DNA from: Amblyomma americanum
Lineage: Eukaryota > Arthropoda > Arachnida > Ixodida > Ixodidae
Assembly (NCBI RefSeq): GCF_052857255.1
Contig: NC_135505.1
Coordinates: 50,999,007 to 51,063,006, forward strand
Direction: 5' to 3'
Length of the DNA: 64,000 nt
The position numbers and the translations under genes were made by a program. This document shows positions 1 through 10,064 of this stretch, in pieces. Each line of letters starts with the position of its first letter. Position 1 is the stretch's first letter. Below the pieces are notes generated by a model. That model worked only from the letters and a program-made list of their open reading frames with translations, did no database searches and had not been told where the DNA came from.

Positions 1-231
1 CGTCACTGCCCGTACCGACGTATCGGGCTTCGAGGATTGGCTGTTAACGCCCCACGATCACGCTTCGGACAACGTCCGGAGGAAATCGACGAGTACCTGC
101 GTCGAGAAGATTACACGCCGAACCGCTTTTCGTGCTCACCATCGCCGTCAACCTCGCGCTTTGCGTCGCCACGCCGCAGCTACACAGCCGCGATACGAGG
201 AAGGTCTCGCAGCCCCCGTAGGGAAAACTAA
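1..231 (+). pseudogene. gag: gag C-terminal tail of element A
   Basis: Frame 1 opens at the window edge with RHCPYRR, the last His/Cys residues of a CCHC zinc knuckle (the minus-strand partner in element B at 23039-23080 has the complete CYHCGQPGHIFRHC knuckle). It continues as an Arg/Ser/Pro-rich basic tail and ends in SPRREN then TAA at 229-231. This is the nucleic-acid-binding end of a capsid/nucleocapsid polyprotein. Only the tail is in the window. Confidence 0.8.
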
Positions 232-365
232 AGGCAGCAACTTCTGGAGGTGAGGTTGCTCAAGAGCGAAACGCCGAAGATCCTCCGCCGACCACGCCCA
301 ATGAAGACGCTGCACCCGCGACGCCACATGAAGAACCGGCACTCGTTGCACCGACGCCGCACACA

Positions 366-1317
366 ATGAGAACCCCGACGACGAAGCAGGCTGTCTTGAA
401 AACGACGCCGCTACCCAGAAGAGTTTCGACCACACACCCCACCCACGACTCGCATACGCGACGAAACCGTGACCCGACGCCGACAGTGACATACAAAGCA
501 AGAGCCAGGACCTCCGACTTAGAAGTGACTATCGACGGCCGAAAAGGTACCGCTGTAGTCGACAAAGGAGCCGATTACTCGGTGATGAATGGAACATTCG
601 CTGAGCAGCTGAGAAAAGTCACAACGGCTTGGGACGGCCCACAAATTCGCACCCCAGGGGGCCACCTCATTACGCCATCAGGATGGTGCACAGCGCGAGT
701 GACTGTCAAAGGACGTACCTATCCTGCGACCTTTGTTGTGCTACCGCAATGCTCCCGCGAAGTGATCTTGGGTATAGATTTCCTTAATGAGTATCAGGCG
801 AACATCGACCTCCGATCCAAGCAGATCACGCTTTCGATGGACAAAGCCATCGCTTCGCTGAAAACTGGGGAAAATCACGTTTCCCTGAGTGTCCTGGACG
901 AAGAAGTGAGCGTCCCACCCCGATCAAGCGTTATCGTGACCGTAGGGGCCACGAAACCCATTAACGCTGAAGCCATCATCGAGGGGAACATGCAGTTGCT
1001 TCTAGACCGCGGAATCAGCATCGCAAAAGGCATCGCACATTTCCGCAATGGCCAGGCCGAAGTACTGCTGACTAACTTCAGCGAAGAATACCGGCACATT
1101 ACCAGAGGAACGATGATTGCTTTTTTCGACGAAATATCTGATGTACGAGACTCCTTCGCTATCTCCGCCCACTCCGCAGAAGATTCCCCTGACCAAGCGA
1201 TCTCGCCCACTTTCGACATCAACCCAGCCCTGCACCGGAACAGTCAAGACCAGATCCGCAATGTGCTTCAAAGCTACAGTGAGTGTTTTTCGACATCGCC
1301 GAAGGTGCGACACACAG
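366..1317 (+). pseudogene. retropepsin-like aspartic protease and pol N-terminus of element A
   Basis: The frame reads as a retroviral-type aspartic protease: an active-site loop AVVDKGADYSVM, then WCTARVTVKG, then the conserved second hydrophobic-glycine motif EVILGIDFLNEY. The usual catalytic Asp-Thr-Gly is Asp-Lys-Gly here, a change expected to damage activity. Element B keeps DTGAD at the same place (22623-22631, minus). The reading continues into the linker ahead of RT (about 1240-1317, ending SPKVRHT) and is then cut by the inverted pol segment. Its role would have been cleavage of the Gag-Pol polyprotein. Confidence 0.85.
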
Positions 1318-1713
1318 AATCGAAGTCCGCCGTCTTTCTTTCTCACTAGAACAACCGGTGCCGCCCATGGGCTGTTTGAAGGCTGGATGACGTCGTTGCG
1401 AAGCATTTCTTCGACTTGGTCCCGGATGTCTTGTCGTTCTCGCGGTGACAAACGGTAGGGGCTTTGACGGAGAGGTCGGATGTATTGATCCGTCATAATG
1501 CGATGCTTGGCAATTGGCGTCTGTCGCACCTTATATATATAAATATACACGTCCGACCTCTCCGTCAGAGCCCCTACCGTGTGTCACCACGAGAACGACA
1601 AGCCATCCGGGACCAAGTCGAAGAAATGCTTCGCAACGACGTCATCAGCCTTCAAACAGCCCATGGGCGGCACCGGTTGTTCTAGTGAGAAAGAAAGACG
1701 GCGCACTTCGATT
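1318..1713. repeat. inverted duplication (foldback) inside pol of element A
   Basis: 1318-1482 is the reverse complement of 1551-1713 with few mismatches; the spacer is about 68 bases and holds an AT-rich TATATATATAAATA run. Read on the minus strand, 1537 down to 1318 encodes the pol stretch from KVRQTPIAKHRIM to KKDGGLRF, the start of RT. Read on the plus strand, 1551 onward encodes RPLRQSPYRVSPRER, the same stretch. A second copy of the RT start was therefore inserted head to head in front of the resident one. Confidence 0.9.
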
Positions 1714-2790
1714 CTGCGTGGATTACCGCCGCTTGAACAACATAAAAAAGAAGGACGTCTGCCCCCTCCCCCGCATCGACGACACACTGGACCGCCTCTG
1801 CAACGCCAAATATTTCTCATCGATGGACCTCAAGAGCGGCTACTGACAAATTGAGGTCGATGAAAGAGATCGCGAGAAGACAGCATTCATCACTCCGGAT
1901 CTGCTGTTTGAGTTCAAGGTGATGCCATTTAGTCTCTGTACCGCACCAGCGACGTTTTAGCGAGTAATGGATACAGTGCTGGCAGGCCTGAAGTGGCGAA
2001 TTTGTCTGGTATATTTAGATGACGTCGATGTCTTTGCCTCGAACTTTGAAGAGCACCTCGAAAGACTTCACAGTACTAGACGCTATCAAGTCATCTGGCC
2101 TAACCTTGAAAGCAGAGAAATGCCACTTTGCCTACGAAGAGCTGCTGTTTCTAGGCCACATAATTAGCAAGGAAGGAGTACGCCCACACTCGCAGAAAAC
2201 AGCTGCTAATGAACAGTTTCCACCGCCGGCCGATAAGAAAGCAGTGCGCAGATTTCTCAGACTGTGCGCATATTCCGACGATTTGTGAAAACCTTTTCGC
2301 GCATCGCCGAGCCCCGGACCCAACTGACGAAGACGGACGTGCCGTTTAAATGAGAAGCGCCGCAAGCAGAAGCTTTCAAGGAATTTCAGCGTCGTTTAGA
2401 GTCCCCACCGATCCTTGCGCATCTTGATGAAAACGCCGATACTGAAGTTTATACCGACGCAAGCAGCGTGGGACTTGGCGCCGTCCTCGTTCAAAAAAGT
2501 GACAGGCTGGAGAAAGTCATCGCATACGCTAGCCGTTCCCTTTATAAGGCCGAGGCTAACTATTCTTCAACTGAGAAGAAGTGCCTTGCCATCATCTGGG
2601 CTACGTCGAAATTCCGCCCCTACCTTTACGACCGTTCAAGGTTCTCAGCGACTACCACGCGCTCTGCTGGCTTGCCATTTGAAGTACCCCTCTGGCCGAC
2701 TCGCTCGATGGAGTCTGCGTCTCCAGGAGTTTGACGTCATCGTCGTTTACAAGTCCTGACGCAAGCACTCTGATGAAGATTGCCTCTCAC
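1551..2790 (+). pseudogene. pol: reverse transcriptase and RNase H of element A
   Basis: In order: RT fingers (SPRERQAIRDQVEEML, then [19 protein letters not shown]), KYFSSMDLKSGY, the polymerase box VYLDDVDVF at about 2010-2036, the RT thumb, then RNase H with [15 protein letters not shown] (first Asp about 2450) and the tether motif [14 protein letters not shown]. The frame is broken by a TGA where Tyr-Trp-Gln is expected (about 1844), a TAG for Gln in the APATFQR box (about 1958) and several frame changes after 2040. Not functional. Confidence 0.9.
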
Positions 2791-4171
2791 GAGCCCCTGT
2801 AGATGCACCGCCGCCGGACGACGATGAGGACGCCTTCCTGGGACCCATCAGCCCCAGCTCTTTTGCTGAGCAGCAACGCTCGGGCCCCGACCTAAATGGC
2901 CTCATCGAGTACCTGGAAGGCAAGGTTTCTTCACCCCCTGCTTCATTCAAGCGAGGACTGCCTTCCTTCTGTGTGTAGAATGAGATCCTTGTGAAGAAGA
3001 AATTTACAGCGAGCAAAACAGCCTACCTCCTTGTTGTACCTACTTGCCTCCGTGAAGTTCTACAGGCTTCACACGACGAGCCGACAGCTGGACATCTCGG
3101 GTTTACTCGCACCCTCCGCCGCATTTAAAAAAAGTATTACTGGCCCCGACTGTCTGCCGATGTCGCACACTATGTGAAAACCTGCCGAGATTGTCAGCGA
3201 CGAAAGGCTCCTCCCACACAACCAGCAGGATTTCTGAACTCCCTTGACCTCCCTCAAGGCCCTTTCAACAGATCGGCATGTACTTTCTTGGCCCTTTTCC
3301 AAACGTCAACATCTGAAAATAAGTGGATCATCACAGCGACCGACTACCTGGCCCGCTACGCCGAGGCGAAAGTCCTGCCGAACGGAACAGCAGCAGAAGT
3401 CGCCAAATTTTTCATGGAGTGCATTCTGTTTCGACACGGCGCCCCCAAGGTGCTCATCATTGACAGAGGAACAGCATTCACGGCGGAACTAACGCAAGCC
3501 ATCCTGCGCTACAGCCAAACCAGCCACGGGAGGACAACTGCATACCATCCGCAGACCAAAGGACTGGCCGAGCGCCTGAACAAAACCATCGCTGATATGC
3601 TCGCCATGTATGGCGATGCCGAACAAAAAACCTGGGATGTCATCCTGCCTTACGTCGTCTTCGCCTAAAACATCGCTGTGCAGGAGACCACCTAGATGAC
3701 GCCTTTTAGACTCGTTCATGGCAGGGAGGCCACGACCACGCAGGACGCCATGCTGCCCAACGTTAAAGAAGAAGGAAACGTCGACGTTGCCGCCTACCTT
3801 AAACGCGCAGAATAAGCTCGAAGGCTTGCCCGATTACGGATCAAAGATCAGCAGCGGTCCGACTTCAGACGCTACAACCTACGAAGACGAACGCGAAATA
3901 CAAGCCAGGAGACCAAGTCTGCGTGTGGACGCCCATTCGCCGCCGTGGATTGAGTGAAAAGCTTTTGCGCTGCTATTTCGGCCCGTACAAGGTTCTTCGT
4001 CGGCTAGGTGAACTGGATTATGAAGTCATCCCTGACGCAATGACTGCATCCCAGCGACGCCGCGTACGACCAGAAGTTGTCCATGTAGTCTGTCTGAAGC
4101 CTATTATGCGCGCTAAAGGCCGCGGCATTTCCATGCTCTATTTTCGCAAGATCCGTTTTTTCTCTTACTAG
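2791..4171 (+). pseudogene. pol: integrase of element A
   Basis: The zinc-binding HHCC region spans about 3070-3200 (AGHLGFTRTLRRI, then CRDCQRRK). The catalytic core follows in one open stretch at 3174-3668: TATDYLARY (Asp), IIDRGTAF (Asp) and TKGLAERLNKT (Glu), giving a D,D-35-E-type core. After an in-frame TAA at 3666-3668 the C-terminal domain appears at about 3950-4110 with FGPYKVLRRL, the GPY/F module that binds DNA. Several stops and shifts lie between the domains. Joins retroelement cDNA to the chromosome in intact relatives. Confidence 0.9.
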
Positions 4172-4224
4172 TCGCATTATTTGTTTTAATGCATCGGGTC
4201 GATGCTTCTTTGAGAGGGAACTAA

Positions 4225-4599
4225 TGCCGCGAATATTTGCAGTGTTTGTTCGTTGTTCAAATCTGCCGCCACACCACCTTATCGCATTCTTCGCGACGCA
4301 AGACGCGACTAGATTTATCTCGATTGATTGCAGCCAGGCAGAGCTGATTCTACGTTGTTCCGGAATGTTTTAGTAACGTTGCACGCTTTATCTCGAAAGT
4401 TCGCTATCAGCTTTAAATTGAGCACAGCCGACAGCGGCGGGCATTCTGTTCGACGACCGCCGAGCACGCTTGTCGCTTCGCCGCCGCCGAGTGATTCAGT
4501 CCATTTTGGGTGCAAGTCAGCCCAATAAAAAGTTTTCTTTTAGAAGACCCTTTCGTCCGTCTTCATCGCTGCTTCGACTGTCGTCACAACTACGTGACA
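4225..4599 (+). repeat. probable 3' LTR of element A
   Basis: A short purine tract (TTTGAGAGGGAA, 4209-4220) ends five bases before TGCCGCG at 4225. The block ends TACGTGACA at 4599, giving TG...CA ends. It holds an AATAAA at about 4525. The position straight after the integrase stop fits an LTR. With no second copy in the window the ends are inferred from the purine tract and terminal dinucleotides only. Confidence 0.5.
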
Positions 4600-6898
4600 A
4601 TAACTTACCCCTCTGGCCAGTTCTCTCCAACAAAACTGGGGGAATCTCTGCTTCGGCTGGAAGTTGCAGGGGTTGCAGAGTGAAGGACGTGCCACTTGTA
4701 GGCGCAGAGCGCCATTTAAACAACTTAAATTGTGAAAAGAACTGATTTAGGATAATGTTTGTTTTTTGCAAAAAATGCCCATTCACTGGGCTCTTGAGCT
4801 CACAAGTGTTGCAATTTTTCGAGCAAAGTACACGACTGGCTTCTTTGTCGCTTGCAGATATTTGCGAATACGTGGCGCTAACAGCCTGAAACATTCTTTA
4901 GTAGCCTCCAACCGAAATTGAAAGAAAATTGAAAAATAATCATAAAACAGTAAATAAATTATACGCCACATGTGGTACGCGCGAATTTTGTGCTTCTTTA
5001 CTTCCAATGACACTACTGTATCCTTGCCTGCACCCTTCGAGTAAAATATTTCCCACAGTCGTTCACGTGTTGAAAGCAAACTAAGACGTAGTACACGGGG
5101 GCTGTCCAAAATACCTTGGGATATTACACGGCCGCCGTGAAAAAGATGTGGCCGCGCGCCCGCATAGATGCATCCAGCAAGTGCACTTGAAGGGCATTTA
5201 ATGAAAGGCATGTTTAATCTATCAACCGCACGAGGCAAAATAATGAACAGCAAAGCGCATTAGCGTCAATAAAGCATACCATGCACCGTTCTAGCAATGC
5301 TCAACTGTTTTTGGAGAACCATTTCCGAGTTGAAAACTTCCCACTTTTGCAGTTCTAGCATTGCCTAACTGTTCTTGGAGAACCTGTACAGAGTAGAAAA
5401 CTTCCCAGTTTTGCTTTTTAGATCAGGGCTTTGAGCAGGTATACGTGCGACTGCAAGCTACAGAGAAACGGGTCTTCCAACTGCCGACTTGATTTCAAAA
5501 ACCACACTTTTTCTGCTCTGCTAAAATACTCTAAAGCATGTGATTCTCTGAAATATATTTAAGAAGGTTTTGAAAAACGGCAGTAGAAGAAAGCAGTTGT
5601 GGTCGTTTTCCCAGCGCAGCCCATTCTGTGTTCCCGCAGGACCGGCCCGTTCTAACAGTGCGACAACGTGGACTCTCCTATGTAGCGCGCTGAATGAAAC
5701 GCAGTTCAGTCTGGCCAACCAACCGGTTCAATTATGGAGTAGCTGCCAAAACGCTATACTTACTATTATGTTAGAGCCGTCCCACATATCAGTCAAGCAT
5801 ACCACCCTATTTATGCCACGAAATGTAGAGATCCATTACAGGGTGCTTAAAAACCTTTTTTTTTCTTGTATATATGACTGCGTTTTCGGCGGAAACTCTG
5901 GGAGCTGAAAGCATTTCTAGCTAGATCAGTTTGAAGTGGTCCCAGTGTACACATTTCCGCATAATATCTTGAAGTATGTCCGTTATAACCAGCCTTATAG
6001 CGACTTGTGCGATGGTACCCCTTCATTAGAAGCACTTTCACTGGATATTATGGCCTCTTCATGTGTCTGAATACAGTGGTCGAAAAAAAACCGCCAAGAT
6101 AACCAATATTCTTTGCTATAACGCAATGGTACACGATAATAGCACTAATAACTCAATTTCAACAACATTGTTCAGCTAAGAATTAAGTAATGTAGGCTGC
6201 ATTGTGAAGCGCAGTTTTTTCGACAGTATTCTGTATTACGGATCCCCGGCCACAAGCTTTCGATACAGAAATATTATAAGTTATCTCAAGACAGAGGCCA
6301 ACATTTGATCTAAGGGGAGTAATAAAGCGCTGAATAAAATATCTCCGCGTAAAATCCCGTCCAAATGTTGTGTTGATGAGCCATTACGGAGAAATAAAAA
6401 GGTGCTTACTAACACACAGGCGAAATGTTTTTACATCTTGACGCAATTAAAGAAAGTATTTGACGTTGTTAAACTTTCAGTTTTCTGGCGCCACTAACCC
6501 TTTTCACTTTTCGTTCTTTAGTATTAACAAAATTATACCAACTGGCGCATGTAAAAGGATGGCACGCATGGCTTTGTTTTCTGAAGAAATCTAAGCAAGC
6601 AAAACTCTAAGAAAACAGTGTCCGAGCTGAATTGCAGTTTCTTTACGCCATTCTAGCGTTGTTGAGTCAACATTGATACATCGTCATGAAAGATAACGCA
6701 AAATAAGCAACAGTCATAAATACTGGACCTTCACAGACTGCCGCGTCATTCAGGATGTACTCACTCGACTTATGAGTCACAACTAAATAACATCGCAAAC
6801 CCACAGTCGCATTTTTTTGCGAAACAGTTACGGCAAGCGCTGCCTTGTTCGGAGGCATTTATTGTTGGCCACCTACTACACTGTTAACTAAAGCATAC
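4600..6898. other. non-coding, AT-rich; no gene recognised
   Basis: No recognised protein or RNA gene. The longest open stretch is 156 codons on the minus strand at 4783-5253; its translation is basic and resembles no family I know. If the SLC5-like exon to the right is real, this is its first intron on the minus strand. I looked for a second SLC5 exon here and saw none. Confidence 0.5.
5288..5415. repeat. two-copy 64-bp tandem repeat
   Basis: 5288-5351 and 5352-5415 are diverged copies, each opening GTTCTAGCA and holding CTTGGAGAACC-like and AAAACTTCCCA boxes. Confidence 0.8.
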
Positions 6899-7021
6899 CT
6901 GACGAAACCTGCGAGCGAAGGAGAAGTAGAGGCCGACCAGGTATCCCACAGCCGTGAGCACACAGAAGACGACCACGTCGACGACATCGAGGCTAGACAC
7001 TGAAGACACGTGGCCTGGCAT
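6899..7021 (-). CDS. first coding exon of an SLC5-type sodium/solute symporter (host gene, partial)
   Basis: On the minus strand an ATG at 7021 (in-frame TAA upstream) opens 41 codons that end in CAG followed directly by GTATGC, a consensus splice donor, in phase 0. The peptide is a short polar start (MPGHVSSVSS), then LDVVDVVVFC, then a hydrophobic stretch VLTAVGYLVGLYFSFARR. The layout Asp-x-x-x-Phe, a first membrane helix and a Gly-x-Tyr-x-x-Phe motif is that of the N-terminus of SLC5 sodium-coupled monocarboxylate/multivitamin transporters, whose next exon normally carries the signature after this point. Such proteins use the sodium gradient to take up small solutes across the plasma membrane. 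Downstream exons are not in the window, or the next one lies left of position 1 beyond element A. Family call rests on pattern memory. Confidence 0.6.
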
Positions 7022-8586
7022 CGTTCTTTCGGATGGTCTCTTTTTAGGCAAGGCTTAACGCAAGCCTTCCTCTCGTCTGAGGTAATATTATGCTGACACT
7101 AGAATCCCTCCAATTTTTTATTCTAAGCAACTAAGCACGGCGGCACAACGTAATTGGCCAATTCTGGGTACCGCTCTTTATGTACTGAACTCGTGCCTCG
7201 CCAGACGCGCGGCAATGCAGAACTCCGTACATTAGAGTCGTTGGTTGCCCGTGTGCTGCATACTGAGGCATATGTCGCTATAGGTATCACGAACAATAAG
7301 TTCCCTGCAGCACGCGAGATGCACTAGAAGCCCTCACAGGTTGCATTTCACAACAGGTTTCCGGTGGCGCCAGTTGTTCTAAAGCCCGCATCCAGCTAAC
7401 GGTCCTGGCATATGGCGGATAATGGCATTAATTCGGTGTGCGTCATAAAATACAATAGAAAACTACAAACGGTCCTTCCTCTCAGTTTTGGTGCGCTCGG
7501 TACAGAGCACAAAAAATACGGGCTGCACAACGCAAGCGCTATACCTTCTTTTCTACTCAAAATAAAACACATAGAAACCAGCTGTCACAGATTCTATCCA
7601 CACACACATATAAACTCTCAGCTAAAGCCGCTTTGAAGACACGTAACTGGAGCGGAAAATGTCCGTCTGTTCTTTTCGTCAACTTTTTAATTTTCTGTGC
7701 TTTCTTTTTCGTCTTCCGCGCAACGCATTCTCGCTGGACGCACCACGTAAGCGCACTTTCAATGTATTTTTTCTTCAAACGAAAATTCATCGACGTCAGT
7801 CTCCACCCTATTGAAAAAACGGATACAGGATCATCAAAGCATATATAGGTATTTAAAGAAAGTGTATAGGTATGTTTAGGTTCTTATAGTTGGAATCCGG
7901 CACAGATTTAGAAATGTATAAGATTCTATAGGCGCCTTCCTTCGGAAATATAGGAAAGTACAGGACGCTATAGGAGCCGTACGGCGAGCACATAGGTTTT
8001 TCTAGAAGCCGTCTCTATACAGACAAGTTTAAATGGATCTCGCGTGAACCTCCTGCCTCATCTAAAATTTAACAGGACCAGCTTGGGCTACTTGAGTAGG
8101 TTCAAATTGGGCTGGTCAAAATGCACTCTAGCGCGCGTCGACCTTTGTTGTAGCCCGTTAAATGGTGATTTCGAAAGCAAACTAGGAACACTTCCGCGCT
8201 TTTCATTAACATGCTGCGCCATGCGTGCCTTGAAACTAAAGAATTAGATACCTTTCTCTTCACTATGTCTTTTTCGCATGGAGAGTGCTTTTGAACTGCT
8301 TGTGACAGCAGCTAACGAAACGTAAAAGTTTAAAATGGCCGCCACCGCCAGCATGTGAGCGCCCTGAAACGTGAACAGTGTCTTCACTCCAAAAGCTCCA
8401 CCCAGACATTATTTGGTCAACGATCTAGGTAGTTGTGACTCTGATAATGTTGCCTTATCATCTGACTTTAGTTCAGCGCCTTTTGTTTATTTGAGCCTGT
8501 CTTGCTCGGCACAACGGCCGTTTTTAAAAGGCTATATTCACATTACAGCTGTGATTTGTCTCATTTCTACTGCTTCCAAGCCTCCA
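7022..8586. other. non-coding; upstream of the SLC5-like exon
   Basis: No coding signal. It should include the promoter and 5' untranslated region of the minus-strand SLC5-like gene, but I cannot place a promoter motif with confidence. 7840-8010 is enriched in short TATAGG-like words (for example TATAGGTA, CTATAGGC, ATATAGGA), a degenerate low-complexity patch. Confidence 0.45.
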
Positions 8587-8812
8587 AGGTGGGCCAGTAG
8601 TTAAGGCGCTCATCTACTGATCGGAGTATCTGAGTTTGAACCGGACCACGCCGGCCGCGTTTCGAAGGAAGCAAAACGCAAAACGCGTCCTTGTGTTGTG
8701 CGATGTCAGTGCACGTTAAAGAGCCCCAGCTGGTCGAAATTTCCGGGGCCGTTCACTACGACGCCGCTCATAGCCTCTGTCACTTTGGTACGTTAAACCC
8801 GCGTAAAGAAAA
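8587..8812 (+). mobile_element. tRNA-derived SINE (Ruka-like), plus strand
   Basis: The head is tRNA-like with a degenerate A box (GGGCCAGTAGTTAAGGCGC) and B box (GAGTTTGAACC), followed by the shared body containing TGTCAGTGCACGTTAAAGAG and GGTCGAAATTTCCGG. The same body occurs in the SINEs at 9834-10064, 39998-40252, 46447-46660 and 46928-47250. Such SINEs are transcribed by RNA polymerase III and mobilised by LINE proteins. Confidence 0.8.
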
Positions 8813-9833
8813 CCATTTGTAGGACTGCCATATCATTTGGGTCTTGCTTGATCCTGCCTGCGATGCGAAGTGTTCGCCTGACTGTTTCGCCCAACGGCGT
8901 TCCCACGTATACAGCTAATGAATCAAGTGGCATGCTACTTTATAGGCAGAAAAATGCAAGCGAGTTCTCGAATAAGCTCGATTTTTTTGGTCAGAGACAT
9001 TTACTGTTTAATAGGCACGTCGAAGTTTGGTACATTCGAATCTTTATTACATTTTATTGTTTCTTATAGAATCATAATTCCGAGAGTTTTGTTTCAATTA
9101 TGTCGAAAAAATATTTCAGAAATAAAATTTCATGATGAGATATCAAAATACTTTCATGGAGCTCATTTGATTAAAAATACCTTTTATTTCGCTCTATAGT
9201 TGTTCACAGAATTGAATTATAGCTCAAATAATCCCACAAAATACGGCCATTTTGTTTCACGGTATGGAAAAGTGAAGAGGTCTCGTTCACACCCTTAGAT
9301 TCAGGAATTACCAGAAGAGCGAAATATTATAAAATATGTACCAATATTAAGCCAATATTAAGGACCTATTTAATAATGAACTGCTGTTTACTACTTGGTG
9401 CTGCTAATATAATTGTGATTTAGATGCCTGTCATGCGTTTTTAGTTGGAGTTGTCAAAACTAAAATTTGGTTCTGCGAAGTTCCAGGCGATACATGTGCG
9501 ACAACAATGATTACATCCACTGGTTTTTTGACAGCGTACACGTCAGACGGGCCTTGCCGACATGCCTGAACATCTCGCCGCTTCAAACTTTGTACGCGTT
9601 CTAAAGGAGCTGTATTAGAATTGGAATGTTGATCACTACAAAATTATGCGCGGCGCTGGGGCAGCGGGAATTCAAGAGTGCCATCGGCGACATGTAAGTT
9701 GCCGCGAAAAAACATGTTAAAGAATGCATTATATTCAGGCGCGCAGAAACTAAAGCACAAAAAGGAGATCAAAATCTGGATTCGTTTCAACGCTGTCACA
9801 CAGTCTGTCCTGCTGCAGCAGGAAGTTTGTGGG
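8813..9833. other. non-coding, AT-rich spacer
   Basis: Only short open stretches and AT-rich sequence with long A/T runs; nothing recognised. Confidence 0.5.
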
Positions 9834-10064
9834 TTTATAGTGGTTTAACGTCCCAAAGCGACACAGGCTATCAGGGACACCTTAGTGAAGGGCTCTGGAA
9901 ATTTAGACCACCTGGGGTTCTTCAATGTGCCCTGACATCTCACAGTATACAAGGGCCTCTAGAATTTCGCCTCCATCGAAATTCTACCGCCGCTGCCGGG
10001 ATCGAACCTGCGTCTTTCGGGCCAGCAGCCGAGCGCCAGAACCACTGAGCCACTGCGGCGGCAC
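9834..10064 (-). mobile_element. tRNA-derived SINE (Ruka-like), minus strand
   Basis: Read on the minus strand the head has GTGGCTCAGTGGTTCTGGC (A box) and GGTTCGATCCC (B box) near 10000-10060, then the body runs leftward to GTTAAACC at 9841-9848. This is the most intact SINE head in the window; both polymerase III promoter boxes are near consensus. Confidence 0.85.

Larger units (their letters stand above)
1..4599 (+). mobile_element. Ty3/gypsy LTR retrotransposon A (5' end outside window, decayed)
   Basis: Gag tail, protease, reverse transcriptase, RNase H, integrase and a probable 3' LTR follow in the standard Ty3/gypsy order on the plus strand. The 5' LTR and most of gag lie left of the window. 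The protein relatives closest at hand are those of element B in this same window (both gag proteins end in SPRREN), so A and B are the same lineage although their LTRs differ. Pol carries many stops, frame changes and an inverted duplication at 1318-1713, so A is dead. It lies antisense to, and downstream of, the SLC5-like exon, so it may occupy an intron of that gene. Confidence 0.9.

Noticed and set aside
4783..5253. 156-codon minus-strand open stretch as a gene
   Set aside because: No recognisable motif, no splice or promoter context, odd composition; open by chance is plausible in 64 kb.
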